From NCBI RefSeq assembly GCF_018991925.1, contig NW_024735516.1, forward strand, positions 285,001 through 349,000: a stretch of 64,000 bases of DNA, in the 5' to 3' direction. Numbering within the stretch: position 1 is the stretch's first letter; every line of letters starts with the position of its first letter. Shown one piece after another: positions 22,301 through 33,834 of the stretch. The stretch is from Homarus americanus (taxonomy: Eukaryota; Arthropoda; Malacostraca; Decapoda; Nephropidae). The position numbers and the translations under genes were made by a program. The notes below the pieces were generated by a model. That model was not told the origin of the DNA, ran no database searches, and saw only the letters and a program-made list of their open reading frames with translations.

Positions 22301-23670
22301 CCCTCGGGTGTTGGCACCATATTACCTAAAACCTCGGGGTGTTGGCACCTATATTACCTAAACCCTCGGGTGTTGGCACTATATTAGTTTAAATTCCCCG
22401 GGTGTTGGCACTATATTACCTAAAACTCCTCGGGTGTTGGCACTATATTACCTAAACCCCAAAAGGGTACCAGATACCTAAACTCCTCGGTGTTGGCACT
22501 ATATTACCAAACTCCTGGGGTGTTGGCACTATATTACTCTAAAACCCTCGGTGTTGGCACCATATTACCTTAAACTTCCCCTATGTTGGCACTATATTAC
22601 CTAAACTCGCGCAAGCACTATATTACCTAAACCCTCGGGCAAGTTGGCACTATATTACCTAAACCCTCGGGTGTTGGCACTATATTACCTAAACCCTCGG
22701 GTAGTGTTGGCAATCATATATCTAAACCCCGGGTGTTGGCACTATATTACCTAAACCTCGGTGTTGGCTTACCCATATCTAAACCCTCGGGTGTTGGCAC
22801 TATATTACCTAAACCTCAAAAGGCACTATATTACCTAAAACCCTCGGGTGTTGGCATCTATATACCTAAACCCTCGGGTGTTGGCACTATATTGGCCTAA
22901 ACCTCGGGGTGTTGGCACTTACCTAAACCCTCGGGTGTTGGCAAGTAACCATATTACCTAACTCTCGAGTGTTGGCACTATATTACCTAAAACCCTCGTA
23001 AGTTGGCACTATATACTCTAAACCCTCGGGTGTTGGCACCATATTACCTAAACTCGAGTGTTGCACTATATTACCTAAACCTCAGGTGTTGGCACTATAT
23101 TACCTAAAACCTCGGGTGTTGGCACTATATTAATACTCAAACCCTCGGGTGTTGGCACTATATTACCTAAACCCCTCGTGGGGTGTTGCACTATATTACC
23201 TAAAACTCCTCGGGTGTTGCACTATATTACCTAAACCCCAAAAGTTGGCACTATATATTAATGCCTAAACCTCGGGTGTTGGCACTACATATTACCTAAA
23301 CCCTCGGGTGTTGGCACTATATATTCTAAACCCTCGGGTGTTGGCACTATATTACCTAAAACCCTCGGGTGTTGGCACTATATTACCTAAACCCCTCGGG
23401 TGTTGGCACTATATATTACTCAAACCCTCGGGGTGTTGCACTATATTACCTAAACCCTCGGGTGTTGGCACTATATTACCTAAACCCTCGGGTGTTGGCA
23501 CTATATATTAGCCTAAACCCTCGGGTGTTGGCACTATATTACCTTAAACCTCGGCACCATATTACCTAAACCCTCGGGTGTTGCACTAGTTACTCAAACC
23601 CTCGCCAAAGTTGGCACTATATTACCTAAAATTCGGGTGCTGGCACTATATTACCAAAACCCTCGGCAAG
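19330..23670. repeat. 30-bp satellite array, about 145 copies
   Basis: The unit is CCCTCGGGTGTTGGCACTAT followed by ATTACCTAAA. The first about 12 copies (19336-19694) are indel-free and keep a decapeptide frame (SGVGTILPKP). From about 19695 on, single-base indels (GGGG, CCCC, AAAA variants), truncated units and short foreign strings appear in almost every copy until the end near 23670. All reading frames longer than 60 codons here are by-products of a unit without stops. Confidence 0.98.
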
Positions 23671-23839
23671 GGAACATATTGCCGAAACCATCCACCTATT
23701 GATCGTCATTTGAGCCGGAAATCTGCTCGTTTTATTATTGCAACCTGAATTTTCACGACCCCGCCAGCGTCGGTCGTTACGTGTGGTGCTGACACAAGCA
23801 AATCTGCTGAGTGTCACTGGAAGGCAGCCTCGAGCCTGT
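23671..23839. other. Unique spacer
   Basis: Unique sequence between two tandem arrays. No gene recognised. Confidence 0.5.
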
Positions 23840-24205
23840 TGCCCTCTCTACTGACGGTAGTAGCCTGTCACTCCTGGCCTCCCATGACAGGCAGTAACCT
23901 GTCACTCCCGGCCTCCCATGACAGGTAGCAATCCGTCACCCTGGCCTCCCATGACAGGCAAGGTGCAACCTCAGTCACTCCCGGCCTCCCATAGCCACGA
24001 TAGGCAGTAACTCATCACTCCCTACCCCATGACAGGCAGTGCTACTCGTCACCCCCGCCTCCCATGCACAAGCAGTAATCCCGCCACTCCCGGCCTCCCA
24101 TGACAGCAGTAACTCGTCAGTCCAGGCCTCCTCCCATGACAAGCAGTACCTCGCCACTCCCGGCCTCCTTTGACAGGCAGTAACTTGGCACTCCCGGCCT
24201 TCATT
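23840..24205. repeat. About 34-bp minisatellite
   Basis: Units contain GTCACTCCCGGCCTCCCATG followed by ACAGGCAGTAACCT. About ten copies with many indels, decaying on the right. Confidence 0.92.
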
Positions 24206-24315
24206 TCACTACCTTCGTTACATATTAATAATCGTTTTATCGAGGTTTTCTTCATATGGCCAGTGACACACCTTATATTAGTACTAATTGGTCACTTTAC
24301 CTGTAGCATCTCCTT

Positions 24316-24560
24316 GTTACGACCAAAAACCTAAAAACAAAAAGAAAAGCCTAAAAATGTGTTCCGAAAATATAAACAAAATAAAAACCTAAAGCAAAAA
24401 ACGAAAACCTAGACAAAAGAAACAAAATCATTAAACGACCTAAAGTAAAACCAAACAAAAACCTGAGTTAAAAAAAATATATAGAAAAACCACAAAACCC
24501 AAAAACAAAACCCAAAACAACAAACATCATAAAACAAAACAAAAAGAAGCAAAACAAATA
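24316..24560. repeat. A-rich low-complexity block
   Basis: Dominated by CCTAAAAACAAAA, AAAACCTAAA and CAAAAC words. No coding signal. Confidence 0.85.
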
Positions 24561-24627
24561 TCTGTAAACACGACATTAATGAAACGGTAACACAGAGATT
24601 TGCTACAGCATAGTCAGGGTGTGTTAG

Positions 24628-24800
24628 GGTGTGACGTCAGCCAGAGTCGGGAGGGTGACGTCAGTGAGAGTTAAAGGATGTGACATCAGAGAGGGTTGGT
24701 GGTGTGACGTAAGACAGGCTGGTGGTGTGACGTAAGAGAGAGTCGGGGATGTGACGTAAGGAGGGCCAGGGATGTGACGTAAGAGATGGTCGGTGGTGTG
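24628..24800. repeat. Short repeat cluster with TGACGTMA motifs
   Basis: Seven TGACRTMA-type sites spaced about 25-32 bp apart. Perfect TGACGTCA palindromes lie at 24632-24639 and 24656-24663; the rest are TGACATCA or TGACGTAA. TGACGTCA is the known CRE/ATF binding consensus, but here the sites are part of a tandem repeat, so regulatory function is unproven. Confidence 0.7.
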
Positions 24801-24802
24801 AT

Positions 24803-25572
24803 CTGCCTCGCCTCACACACCACCACCTGCATCGCCTCATACTCCACCACCTGCCGCGCCTCACACACCACCACCTGCATCGCCTCATACTCCACCACCT
24901 GCATAGCCTCATACTCCACCACACCTGCCTCACCTCACACACCTAGACCTGCCTCGCCTCACACTCCAAATTCTTCACCTGCCTCACCTCACACACCACC
25001 ACCTGCCTCGCCTCACACTCCACCACCTGCCTGCCTCACACACCACCACCTGCCTCGCCTCACACACTCCACCACACCTGCCTCTGCCTCACACTCCACC
25101 ACCTGCCTCGGCCTCACACACACACCACCCTCACACCTGCCTCGCCCTTCACACCTGCACCACACCTGCCTCACCTCACACACCACCACCTGCCTCGCCT
25201 CACACCTCCACCACCTGCCCCGCCTCACACTCCACCTCACCCGCCTCGCCTCACACTCCACCACCTGCCTCGCCTCACACACCACCACCTGCCTCGCCTC
25301 CTCACACTCCACCACCTGCCCTCAGCACCCTCACACACCACCACCCGCCTCACCTCACACACCACCACCTGCCCCGGGCCTCACACACCACCACCTGCCT
25401 CGCCTCACACTCCACCACCTGCCCCACCTCACCACTCCACCACCTGCCTCGCCTCACACTCCACCACCTGCCTCACCTCACACTCCACCACCTGCCTCAC
25501 CTCACACACCACCACCTGCCTCGCCTCACATACCACCACCTGCCTCGCCTCACACTCCACCACCTGCCTTAC
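24803..25572. repeat. 24-bp minisatellite CCTCACACACCACCACCTGC
   Basis: About 32 copies of a unit ending in CTCG, with indels. A 281-codon plus-strand frame of Pro/His/Thr repeats spans it and is not considered a gene. Confidence 0.95.
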
Positions 25573-25721
25573 GTCACTCACTCACTCAATCGTCTCGGGT
25601 AGCGGCATGGGAGGCAGGAATAAGCTTTTAATGGTTTTGTACGATGTTCTTGGTCGACCCGCCGTATTGTACGTATTCCTGAACTGTCTGTGTACATGAT
25701 AAATACACTTACTCCTTGTTA

Positions 25722-25835
25722 TACCTACAGTGTTATACCTACTGTGTTATACCTACTGTGTTATACCTACTGTGTTATACCTACAGTGTTATACCTACTG
25801 TGTTATACCCACTGTGTTATACCTACTGTGTTATA
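25722..25835. repeat. 14-bp minisatellite (GTTATACCTACTGT)n
   Basis: Eight near-perfect copies with CTACAGT and CCACTGT variants. Confidence 0.95.
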
Positions 25836-26039
25836 TATCTTGTTTTATTTACAGTAAATATTGTAAATTGTATCTACTCCCAACATTTACTCAGACCATT
25901 TAACAATATTCATTAAGTTAACAAAGTTAATTAACAAAAATCTTTATTATCACAGGTGTTCAGGGACCTTTTTAAACACCTTGTAAATACCCTTATATGT
26001 CTCTTCTGTCACAATACTGTTCCAGCATCTCGTAGTCTC
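25836..26039. other. Unassigned AT-rich sequence
   Basis: No feature recognised. Confidence 0.5.
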
Positions 26040-26190
26040 CCTTCTCCTCATCTCTTCCTCTTCCACATCTTTTCTTCTTCCTCTTCACCTCTTCCTCCTC
26101 ATCTCACTCTCTCTCTCTCTCTCTCTCTTCCTCCTCCCATTCCTCAACTCTTCCTCTTTATCCCCCTCCTTCTGCTCCTCACATCCTTCC
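26040..26190. repeat. Pyrimidine-rich tract with (TC)n
   Basis: CTTCCTCTTC-type low complexity with a (TC)n core at about 26106-26128. Confidence 0.88.
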
Positions 26191-26246
26191 CTTCCAATTC
26201 ATTTATTTTATGGCACCAGGAGGGAGCGGTGTGCAACGACTTGAGA

Positions 26247-26323
26247 TAATTTTACACCCCATCTACCTGTAAATATCTACCTAACCTAACCTAACCTAAC
26301 CCAACCTAACCTAACCTAACCCT
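26247..26323 (-). repeat. (CCTAA)n with possible decayed foldback arm
   Basis: About nine CCTAA units (one CCCAA) preceded by TTTTACACCCCATCTACCTG and TAAATATCTACC. That order resembles the ACACCCC and CACCTG-GATTAAC arm of the other TTAGG modules, but with weak similarity. Confidence 0.6.
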
Positions 26324-26454
26324 GACAAACAAAGCGTTAACAAGAGCAGGAGAATTCTTCCCTCCTCCACAACACACGCCCTTCACTCTCAACCAACAAT
26401 TGGCAAAACTTTTCGTTCATTATCCAAGACGTTTTACAACTTCTCTTAGCCAAG

Positions 26455-27012
26455 ATACACTCCCTCACCTCCTCCCTGACCCTCCTGCCGCCGCCACACT
26501 CCCTCACCCTCCTACAACCACCACACTCCCTCACCTCACCCTGACCCTCTGCTGCCACCACCACACTCCCCTCACCCTCCTTCAACCACCAAACTCCTTC
26601 ACCTTCTCCTGACCCTCCTACAACCACCACACTCCCTCACCTCACCCTGACCCTCCTGCCGCCACCACACCTCCCTCCCAACCACCAAACTCCCCACCTC
26701 CTCCCTCACCCTCCCTACAACCACCACACTCCCTCACCCTCCCCCCTCACCCACCTTACTCCCTCACCTCCTGACCCTCCTACAACCACCACACTCCCTC
26801 ACCTCCCCTGACCTCCCACAACCACCACACTCCCTCACCTCCTCCCTTACCCTCCTACAACCACCCACACTCCTCACCTCCACCCTGACCCTCCTACAAC
26901 CACCACACTCCCTCACCTCCCCCTGACCCTCCTACAACCACCACACTCCCTCACCTCCTCCCTTACCCTCCTACAACCACCACACCCCCTGACCCTCCTC
27001 CCTCACCCTCCT
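26455..27012. repeat. About 35-bp minisatellite, ACAACCACCACACTCCCTCA core
   Basis: Units join ACAACCACCACACTCCCTCA to CCTCCCTGACCCTCCT. About 15 copies with frequent indels. Confidence 0.93.
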
Positions 27013-27117
27013 GTTGCCCCTGAACTTATTGCTGTTCTCTTTAAGCTGTTAGCCTCTTGCTGTTCCTCACCGCCTACACTAAGTCTTGGTAATGCGATAT
27101 AAAGCGAGTGTAAGTCC
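27013..27117. other. Spacer
   Basis: Short unique spacer between two pyrimidine-rich arrays. Confidence 0.5.
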
Positions 27118-27790
27118 CCCTGACACTACCCCCCTAACTCCGACACTGTTCTCCCTCACCCTTATAATTTTCTCCCTCACCCTGATACTGTTCTCTCTCA
27201 CCCTGACACTGTCCTCCCTCAACCCTGATACTATCCTCCCCTTACCCTGACACTGTCCTCCCTCAACCCTGATACTGTCCCCCTCACCCTGATACTGTTC
27301 CCTCTCACCCTGACAATGTCCTCCCTCACCCTATTACTGTCCTCCCTCACCCTAACACTGTCATCCCTCACCCTGATACTGTCCCCCTCACCCTAACACT
27401 GTCATCCCTCACCACTGGCACTGTCCTCCCTCACCACTGGCACTGTCCTCCCTCACCACTGACACTGTATTTCCTCACCAGTGGCACTGTCCTCCCTCAC
27501 CACTAGCACTGTCCTCCCTCACCACTAGCACTGTCCTCCCTCACCACTGTCACTATCCTCCCTGACCACTGACACTGTATTTCCTCACCAGTGGCACTGT
27601 CCTCCCCCTCACCACTAGCACTGTCCTCCCTCACCACTGGTACTGTCCTCCCTCACCACTAGCACAGTCCTCCCTCACCACTGTCACTATCCTCCCTCAC
27701 CACTAGCACTGTCCTCCCTCACCACTAGCACTGTCCTCCCTCACCACTGGTACTGTCCTCCCTCACCACTGGCACTGTCATCCATCACTC
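27118..27790. repeat. About 22-bp minisatellite, CTCACCACTAGCACTGTCCT
   Basis: About 30 copies. The left third uses CACCCTGATACTGTCCTCCC variants and the right two thirds CACCACTRGCACTGTCCTCC, so two subfamilies are spatially sorted. Confidence 0.94.
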
Positions 27791-27916
27791 ACTCGGGAAG
27801 CCTGAAAGTGAAGCCATAATTCCTGTTATCAAGTGAGAAATTTTTCAGAGATCCAAAAAACCGGCACTGCACTCGATCGCCTTCATTCACTCAGCTGCAA
27901 AGTTAGGCACCAACTT

Positions 27917-28870
27917 TTTTTTTTTTAACGGGAATCAGCCCACCCGGGCACAGGTCAAACGACCCACAACGGACAACGGGGCCTGGGGGGCGAAACAAAA
28001 AACAGAAAAAATGGAAAATAGAGAAGAAAACCGTTATACCGTGTTAATCCACACCACAAAGATGCCGGAAAACCAGCTTTTTAAAGTGAGACAGATTGTA
28101 TAAGTATGGAAACACAGAAGAAGGCAGAGCATTCCACAGTTTGGCTGTGTGAGGAAAGAAGGAGGCACTATAAAGGGTTATTCTCGTGTGATCGACATCC
28201 ACAGAAAAACGGTGGGCACCGCGGGCAAGACGTGTGTTACGAGCCCACGGCCTTGCCGGCGGTACACAGGATGCCAAATCCACCGAACAATGCCCGTTAA
28301 AGTACCTGTAAAAGAGAGAGAGAGAGAAGCAACATTGCGGCGAAGAGAAAGGGGAGAGAGATTGTCGACTAAAGGAGGAGAGTTAATAAGACGACACGCC
28401 TTTGATTCCACCCTATCTAATAGTTGGACAGAAGAAGAGCCACCCCAGATATGAGAGCAGTACTCCAAGTTAGGACGAATGAATCCCTTATATACTTGGA
28501 GCAACTGCTCAGGAGTGAAGTAGCTACGGCATCTGTACGGCATTCCCAACTTTCGGGAGGCAGCTTTAGCTATATTAAGGATGTGTGATTTCCAGGACAT
28601 ATTGGAGGAAATGGTGAGGCCTAACATATTTATTTCAGAATTTTGCAGGATGATAACGTCCTGAAATGTAATTGGTGGGAGATCGTCTAATTTACAAAGT
28701 GTAATTGGTAAATATTGAGATTTATTACTATTGAACTTAACCAAGTTTGTACCTCCCATTCAGAGATGCTGCACAGATCCGTATTGATAGAAATAATGAT
28801 ATCAGTTCTAGAAACAGATCTAGTTTCAGAGATAGGAGGAAGGGAAAAATGTGAAGAAGAGTAGAGTAGA
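27917..28870 (-). pseudogene. Jockey-like LINE RT pseudogene (copy 2, 3' part)
   Basis: The minus strand reads SVSRTDIIISINTDLCSISE, NSNKSQYLPITLCKLDDLPP, MSWKSHILNIAKAASRKLGM, FTPEQLLQVYKGFIRPNLEY and CSHIWGGSSSVQLLDRVESK. After a frame change it reads GAHRFSVDVDHTRITLYSAS, KLWNALPSSVFPYLYNLSHF and KKLVFRHLCGVD with a natural stop. The frame change falls exactly where a short AG run is expanded (28312-28327) relative to copy 1. The 3' end carries a poly(A) tail (poly-T at 27917-27929 on the plus strand). It is truncated at about 28870, upstream of which lies a short AGAGT repeat. All RT catalytic motifs are missing. Confidence 0.9.
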
Positions 28871-29119
28871 GTAGAGTAAAATAGAATGAATAAAACAGAT
28901 CAAGAATGAGTACGGTTATATTTGTGGTGTTTGTCAATAGTAAGAGAGACAGTCGAGACCCTACAATTGTGTGTAAATGAGAAAGAAAGTCAGAATAGCA
29001 ATCTGGGACTTGGTCACAATTTTCGTAATGCCATATGACAGCAGGGTCTACCATTAGACAATACATTATGATTCCAATATCTTCCCAGGCGGTACTACCT
29101 CCCTGTTTGGTAGCTGCCT
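28871..29119. other. Unassigned sequence
   Basis: Starts with a few AGAGT units where the LINE copy is truncated. No gene recognised. Confidence 0.5.
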
Positions 29120-29195
29120 ACTACAGCTGAGGTGGACTGGGGATGAACCAACGACCCTCAGGACAGAAGGTGGGCGCTGTATCCACTCCCCCACC
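29120..29195 (-). mobile_element. Possible tRNA-SINE relic
   Basis: The minus strand has GTGGATACAGCGCCCACCTT followed, 20 bp on, by GGTTCATCCCCAGTCCACCT. These resemble a tRNA-type A box and B box (GGTTCATCCC) about 30-35 bp apart. A similar GGTTCGAGTGCC...GTCCACCTCA arrangement occurs at 61508-61595. Divergent, so tentative. Confidence 0.35.
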
Positions 29196-29244
29196 GCACC
29201 CCACTGTTAATAAGTCAAGAAGTAAACACAGCACAGCCTCGGGT

Positions 29245-29469
29245 ACACGACCCCCTCTCACTCTCTGAACTCTATGAACACAACCCTCACACTCTGAACA
29301 CCGCCCTTTCACTCTGAGCACCGCCCTTTCACTCTGAACATCGCCCTTTCACTGTGAACACCGCCCTCTCACTCTGAATACAGCCCTCTCACTGTGAACA
29401 CCGCCCTTTCACTGTGAACACCACCCTCTCACTCTGAATACCGCCCTCTCACTCTGAACACCGCCCTTT
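29245..29469. repeat. 20-bp minisatellite, left half (split by CR1)
   Basis: Units of ACCGCCCTCTCACTCTGAAC with CTTTCACTGTG variants. The array stops where the CR1 element begins and resumes at 33277 with the same unit. Confidence 0.95.
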
Positions 29470-29498
29470 AAACCGTCTTTAAACTGCTAGGGGAACAT

Positions 29499-32440
29499 AT
29501 GGGCACGGGGGTGAGGGAGACTGCTTCGGGAGCGGGTAAACAAAGTGAAAGATTACAGGGAAATAGTGTTAGGAATGATGACAAAACTAAATTAGACAGG
29601 GAATTTAAACCTAAATGGGGTAAAGGGAGGACTCAGAACACGACTAACTTAAATGTCTACTACGCGAACAGTAGAAGTATGAGAAACAAAATGGATGATA
29701 TTTGGGCCTTGGTATGTACCGAAAAAATCGATATAATAGCATTCACTGAAACATGGATCAACCTAGACTCACGTGAGTTACCTGTCGAATACCAAGTTGC
29801 GGATTACAAAGTGTTCCATACCGATAGGCAGACCAGGAAAAAAGGCGGAGTAGCCATCTATGTCAGGGATAATCTGAAGTGCGAAATAAATAAGGAAATA
29901 AAAAGTGAGAGGAATACGGAAACAATCTGGATAGAATTAATCGACGGTAGGGAAAAATTAATCATAGGAGTAATATATAGACCTCCCAATCTTGATAGAG
30001 TTAATGAGCGACTTATCTGGGATGAAATGCGCAGGGCTTCCATACACAACAGTTTGTATAGTAGGCGATTTTAACCTTGGCCAAATAGATTGGACTGACC
30101 TTACGGGTAACTCAGTATCAGAGGATTTCCTCGAAACGATCCAGGACTGTTTCCCAAGTCAACATATAACCGAACCCACCCGGGGTAATAATATACTCGA
30201 TTTAGTTCTGTCGAACAGAGAAAATCTCATTAGCAATGTCGAGGTAGGGAACGAACTTGCAAACAGAGATCACAAAGAAATTAGATTCCAGTTAGATTTT
30301 CAGGTCAGACTTAAAGGGAATTCCATTAAAGTTCCAGATTTCAGAAGGGCAAACTTTGATAGTTTAAGGAGGCAGCTGAGAGAGGGGGTGTCACGCTTGG
30401 ATGTGAACCTGACAGATGACACCGACGTGATAACGAGATCTGAGATTGCCGAGTTCCACGACAATTTAAATAATGAGTTACTTAATGCACAAAGGCAGAA
30501 CATACTATACAAGAAACTCAGATCAGACAACAATGAACCTAAATGGATAAATAATTATTTAAAGAACATTATTGGCCAAAGGAAGGCTATAGGTAGAAGG
30601 ATAAATCGTGGCGAAACTTACCTCCGGGAGTATTATAAGGTATTGGCCGGTAGGGTCAAGACCGAGATAAGAAAAGCCAAGAGGAACTATGAACTGAAGA
30701 TAGCAGGGGAGGCTAAAACAAACCCCAAAGGATTCTACCAAATGTATCAAACTAAAACACGAGATAAGATTGGACCAATACGTTCAGATACCGGCGAGCT
30801 AACTGATAACGACGGAGAAATGAGCAATAATCTGAATAAATATTTTTCAACAGTTTTCACCAGCGAAAATTTAAACATGATACCCGAGGCACCGACTCTA
30901 ATCAGAGATAGTGAAAAAAACAAATTAAGCGAGATAGTAGTGACTAGTAACGATGTTAATAAGCAAATAGACAAACTGAAGCCTAATAAGTCACCTGGTC
31001 CCGATGAGGTATTTGCCAGAGAATTAAAGGAATGTAAGGATGAGCTTAGTATGCCCTTAGCAAAGTTGTTTAACATGTCATTAAAAACAGGTGTAGTACC
31101 AGAATCCTGGAGAATAGCGAATGTAATACCAATTTTCAAGAAGGGGGATAGATCACTATCCCCTAACTACCGCCCAATCAGTCTAACATCAATAGTAGGT
31201 AAATTACTAGAACCAATTATTTCAAACTCTATTCGAAACCACCTGGAGAAGCACAAGTTGATCAATGATTCCCAACATGGCTTCACAGGCGGGCATTCGT
31301 GTCTAGCTAATCAATTAACACTCTTTTCATCAGTTTTCGAATCGGTGGACGAGGGGCACAGTTATGATGTGATATATCTCGACTTTAGCAAAGCCTTCGA
31401 CAGAGTCCCCCACGAAAGACTAATTAGAAAGGTAGAAGCGCATGGCATCAAAGGTAATATCCTTAAATGGATTAGGGCGTGGTTACAGGACAGGAAACAG
31501 CGAGTGAGCATAAAAGGCACTAAATTGCATTGGAGCAACGTCACTAGTGGAGTTCCCAAGGCTCAATACTTGCACCATTATTATTTATTATATACATAAA
31601 CGACATAGATATCGGCATAGACAGCAACATAAGTAAATTTGCTGAAGACACTAAAATAAGGCGTGTAATTTAATCTGACGAGGACTCTGCAAACTACAGG
31701 AAGATCTAAACAAATTTTTCGAATGGTCGGAAAAATGGCAGATGAAATTCAATGTGGACAAATGTAAAGTACTCAGTATAGGAGATGTAAACAGGGAAAC
31801 CAGTTACCAGATGAACAACGATGCCATTGTGGAATCCGACTGTGAGAGAAATTTATAAGTAATGATAAGTAGGAATCTTAAGCCAAGTAAACAATGTGGT
31901 TTTGCTCGTAACAAGGCTAATAAAGTACTTGGGTTCATGCAAAGGAGTGTTAGTTACAAGACTAGCGAGGTCATCTAAAAATTATATCTAGAGCTTGTGA
32001 GACCTCACCTGGATTACGCAGTTCAGTTCTGGTCACCGTATTACAGAATGGATATAGAATCACTGGAAAGAATCCAGAGGAGAATGACAAGACTAATCCC
32101 GGGCATTAGGAACCTTGAATACAGAGACAGGTTAAAGCATCTTAATTTGCACTCCCTCGAGAGACGTAGAGTGAGGGGCAACATGATAGAGGTGTATAAA
32201 TGGAAGTCAGGGTTAAACAAAGGGGACATTAGGAAGGTACTCAAACTATCCAACCAGGAGCGAACGCGTAACAATGGTTTTAAATTAGACAAATTTAGAT
32301 TTAGACTGGAAATAGGTAAACACTGGTTTGGAAACAGAGTAGTGGATGAATGGAACAAGTTACCAAATATCATCAATAACTCGAATACGCTGGATAGCTT
32401 CAAACATAGGTTGGATGCTTATATGAGCAATAGGGGTTGG
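29499..32440 (+). pseudogene. CR1-like endonuclease/reverse transcriptase
   Basis: The endonuclease part (29650-30300) shows NVYYANSRSMRNKM, IIAFTETWINLDSRE, KGGVAIYVRDN, VIYRPPN and IVGDFNLGQIDW. The RT part has LKPNKSPGPDE, RIANVIPIFKKGDRSLSPNY, HGFTGGHSC, motif A YLDFSKAFDRVPHERL and GVPxG. The C-terminal thumb has HLDYAVQFWSPYYRMDIESL, MIEVYKWKSGLN and FGNRVVDEWNKLPN. Breaks: one extra A at about 30051 shifts the frame just before GDFN. A lost C at about 31555 breaks the GVPQG motif. The catalytic motif C reads FAED instead of FADD (31638-31649), and stops follow at about 31670 and beyond. From 29992 a frame of 535 codons remains open. The element cannot encode an active enzyme as read. 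Confidence 0.93.
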
Positions 32441-32444
32441 GTAT

Positions 32445-33210
32445 TATTACGCGGTCTCTTAATTTACTTAAATATCCAGGTTCTAGGTGTAACCAAACAA
32501 AAAAGTGAAGTAAATTAAAAGGGAATAAAAATAAATAAAGTGACCCTTTAAGAATTTAATTAATTAAATATTAACACAATAAAGAGCCTCGTAGGCTGTC
32601 ACACCAAATTGATTCACCATCGAAACTTTTAAGACAAATGATACTAAACATCGAAACATCAAAAGAATAAAAATAAAGCATTGGATTACGTTAACACTGC
32701 ATAAACATATAAAAACTAACACTGAAATTAACTAACGTGAAACAACACTGAATTACTTAAATAACTAAGCAAATACTGATGGACATAAATAGAGACATAA
32801 ATAGGTACTCACATAGATATACCACATTGGTGGCGACAGGAACAACACAAATAAATTAAGTTTAAGTAACAAGTGTCACTCAAAGGATGTGGACTGTATG
32901 ACAAGAGGACTGAACTAACTCAAGTCAGTTGGTGGGTCCTATATATAAGGTCGGCTCCCGCCACGCGACCCGCCGGTGGGTCGTTTAACGATGCAGATGG
33001 TCGTTAGAGAACAAAGAATACTTGTTACAATGCTAAATAAAGAAATAAAATGGGCTTGAACAAATAATGACAGTTAAAACCTTAACAGCACAGGGTAAGG
33101 TGACTAGAATATATAATAGTAAATTTAACACATCATTACAGGAATAATATGGAACAACATGGGAGCATGTTATGTATAAAAAAATAGAAAAATACGACAC
33201 GGTCGTAACA
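32445..33210 (+). mobile_element. 766-bp LTR-like insertion (probable solo LTR)
   Basis: The CR1 3' tail is interrupted exactly here: GTAT at 32441-32444 is repeated at 33211-33214, and removing the insert restores the expected GGGTTGGGTATAAACGGGAC. The insert begins TATTACG and ends CGTAACA, a 7-bp terminal inverted repeat with one mismatch (the intact form would be TGTTACG...CGTAACA, the usual TG...CA ends of LTRs). Inside are a TATATATAAGG box at 32940-32950 and AATAAA signals at 33036 and 33044, in the order expected of an LTR. No protein is encoded. A TIR-type DNA element with 4-bp duplication is the alternative. Confidence 0.75.
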
Positions 33211-33276
33211 GTATAAACGGGACTGCCCAGTATGGGTCAATAGGCCCGCTGCAGTTTCCCCCATTCTTATGTTCTT

Positions 33277-33727
33277 AACACCGCCCTCTCACTGTAAACA
33301 CCGCCCTCTCACTCTGAACACCGCCCTCTCACTCTGAACACCGCCCCCTCACTCTGAACACCGCCCTCTCACTCTGAACACCGCCCTCTCCTCTGAACCG
33401 CCCTCTCACTCTGAACACCGCCCCCTCACTCTGAACACCGCCCTCTCACCACACTCCTCTGAACACACTCTGAACACCGCCCCTCCTCTGAACACCACCC
33501 TCTCTCTGAACACCGCCCCTCACTCTGAACACCGCCCCCCTCACACCGCCCTCTCACTTTGAACACCGCCCTCTCACTCTGAACACGCCCTCTCCTCTGA
33601 ACACCGCCCTCTCACTCTGAACACCGCCCCCTCACTCTGAACACCGCCCTCTCACTCTGAACACCGCCCCCTCACTCTGAACACCGCCCTCTCACTCTGA
33701 ACACCGCCCTCTCACTCTGAACACGGT
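33277..33727. repeat. 20-bp minisatellite, right half
   Basis: Continuation of the ACCGCCCTCTCACTCTGAAC array, about 22 copies with several indels at 33380-33600. Confidence 0.95.
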
Positions 33728-33834
33728 CTTCTCAACACAATGAACAATGTTACTAATAAACAACCTAACCTAACCATACAAGGCGGTGTTGGTGCAGATA
33801 AAGCCGTCCAGTTATTATGAGGACAATGGAGGAG

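Larger units (their letters stand above)
29470..33276 (+). mobile_element. 5'-truncated CR1-like LINE inserted in a 20-bp array
   Basis: The element begins at about 29470 with sequence similar to the ORF1/ORF2 junction at 38180-38230 and ends with the conserved 3' tail AGTATGGGTCAATAGGCCCG, CTGCAGTTTCC and CATTCTTATGTTCTTA at about 33276. The same tail is found at 49.7 and 52.0 kb. It contains endonuclease and RT but lacks ORF1. Both flanks are the same 20-bp minisatellite, so the insertion site is certain. No clear target duplication can be seen because the flanks are repetitive. Confidence 0.92.

Noticed and set aside
19330..23670. CRISPR-like array
   Set aside because: Units are contiguous head-to-tail with no unique spacers; eukaryotic satellite.
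24786..25631. 281-codon Pro/His/Thr-rich frame
   Set aside because: Translation of the 24-bp array only.
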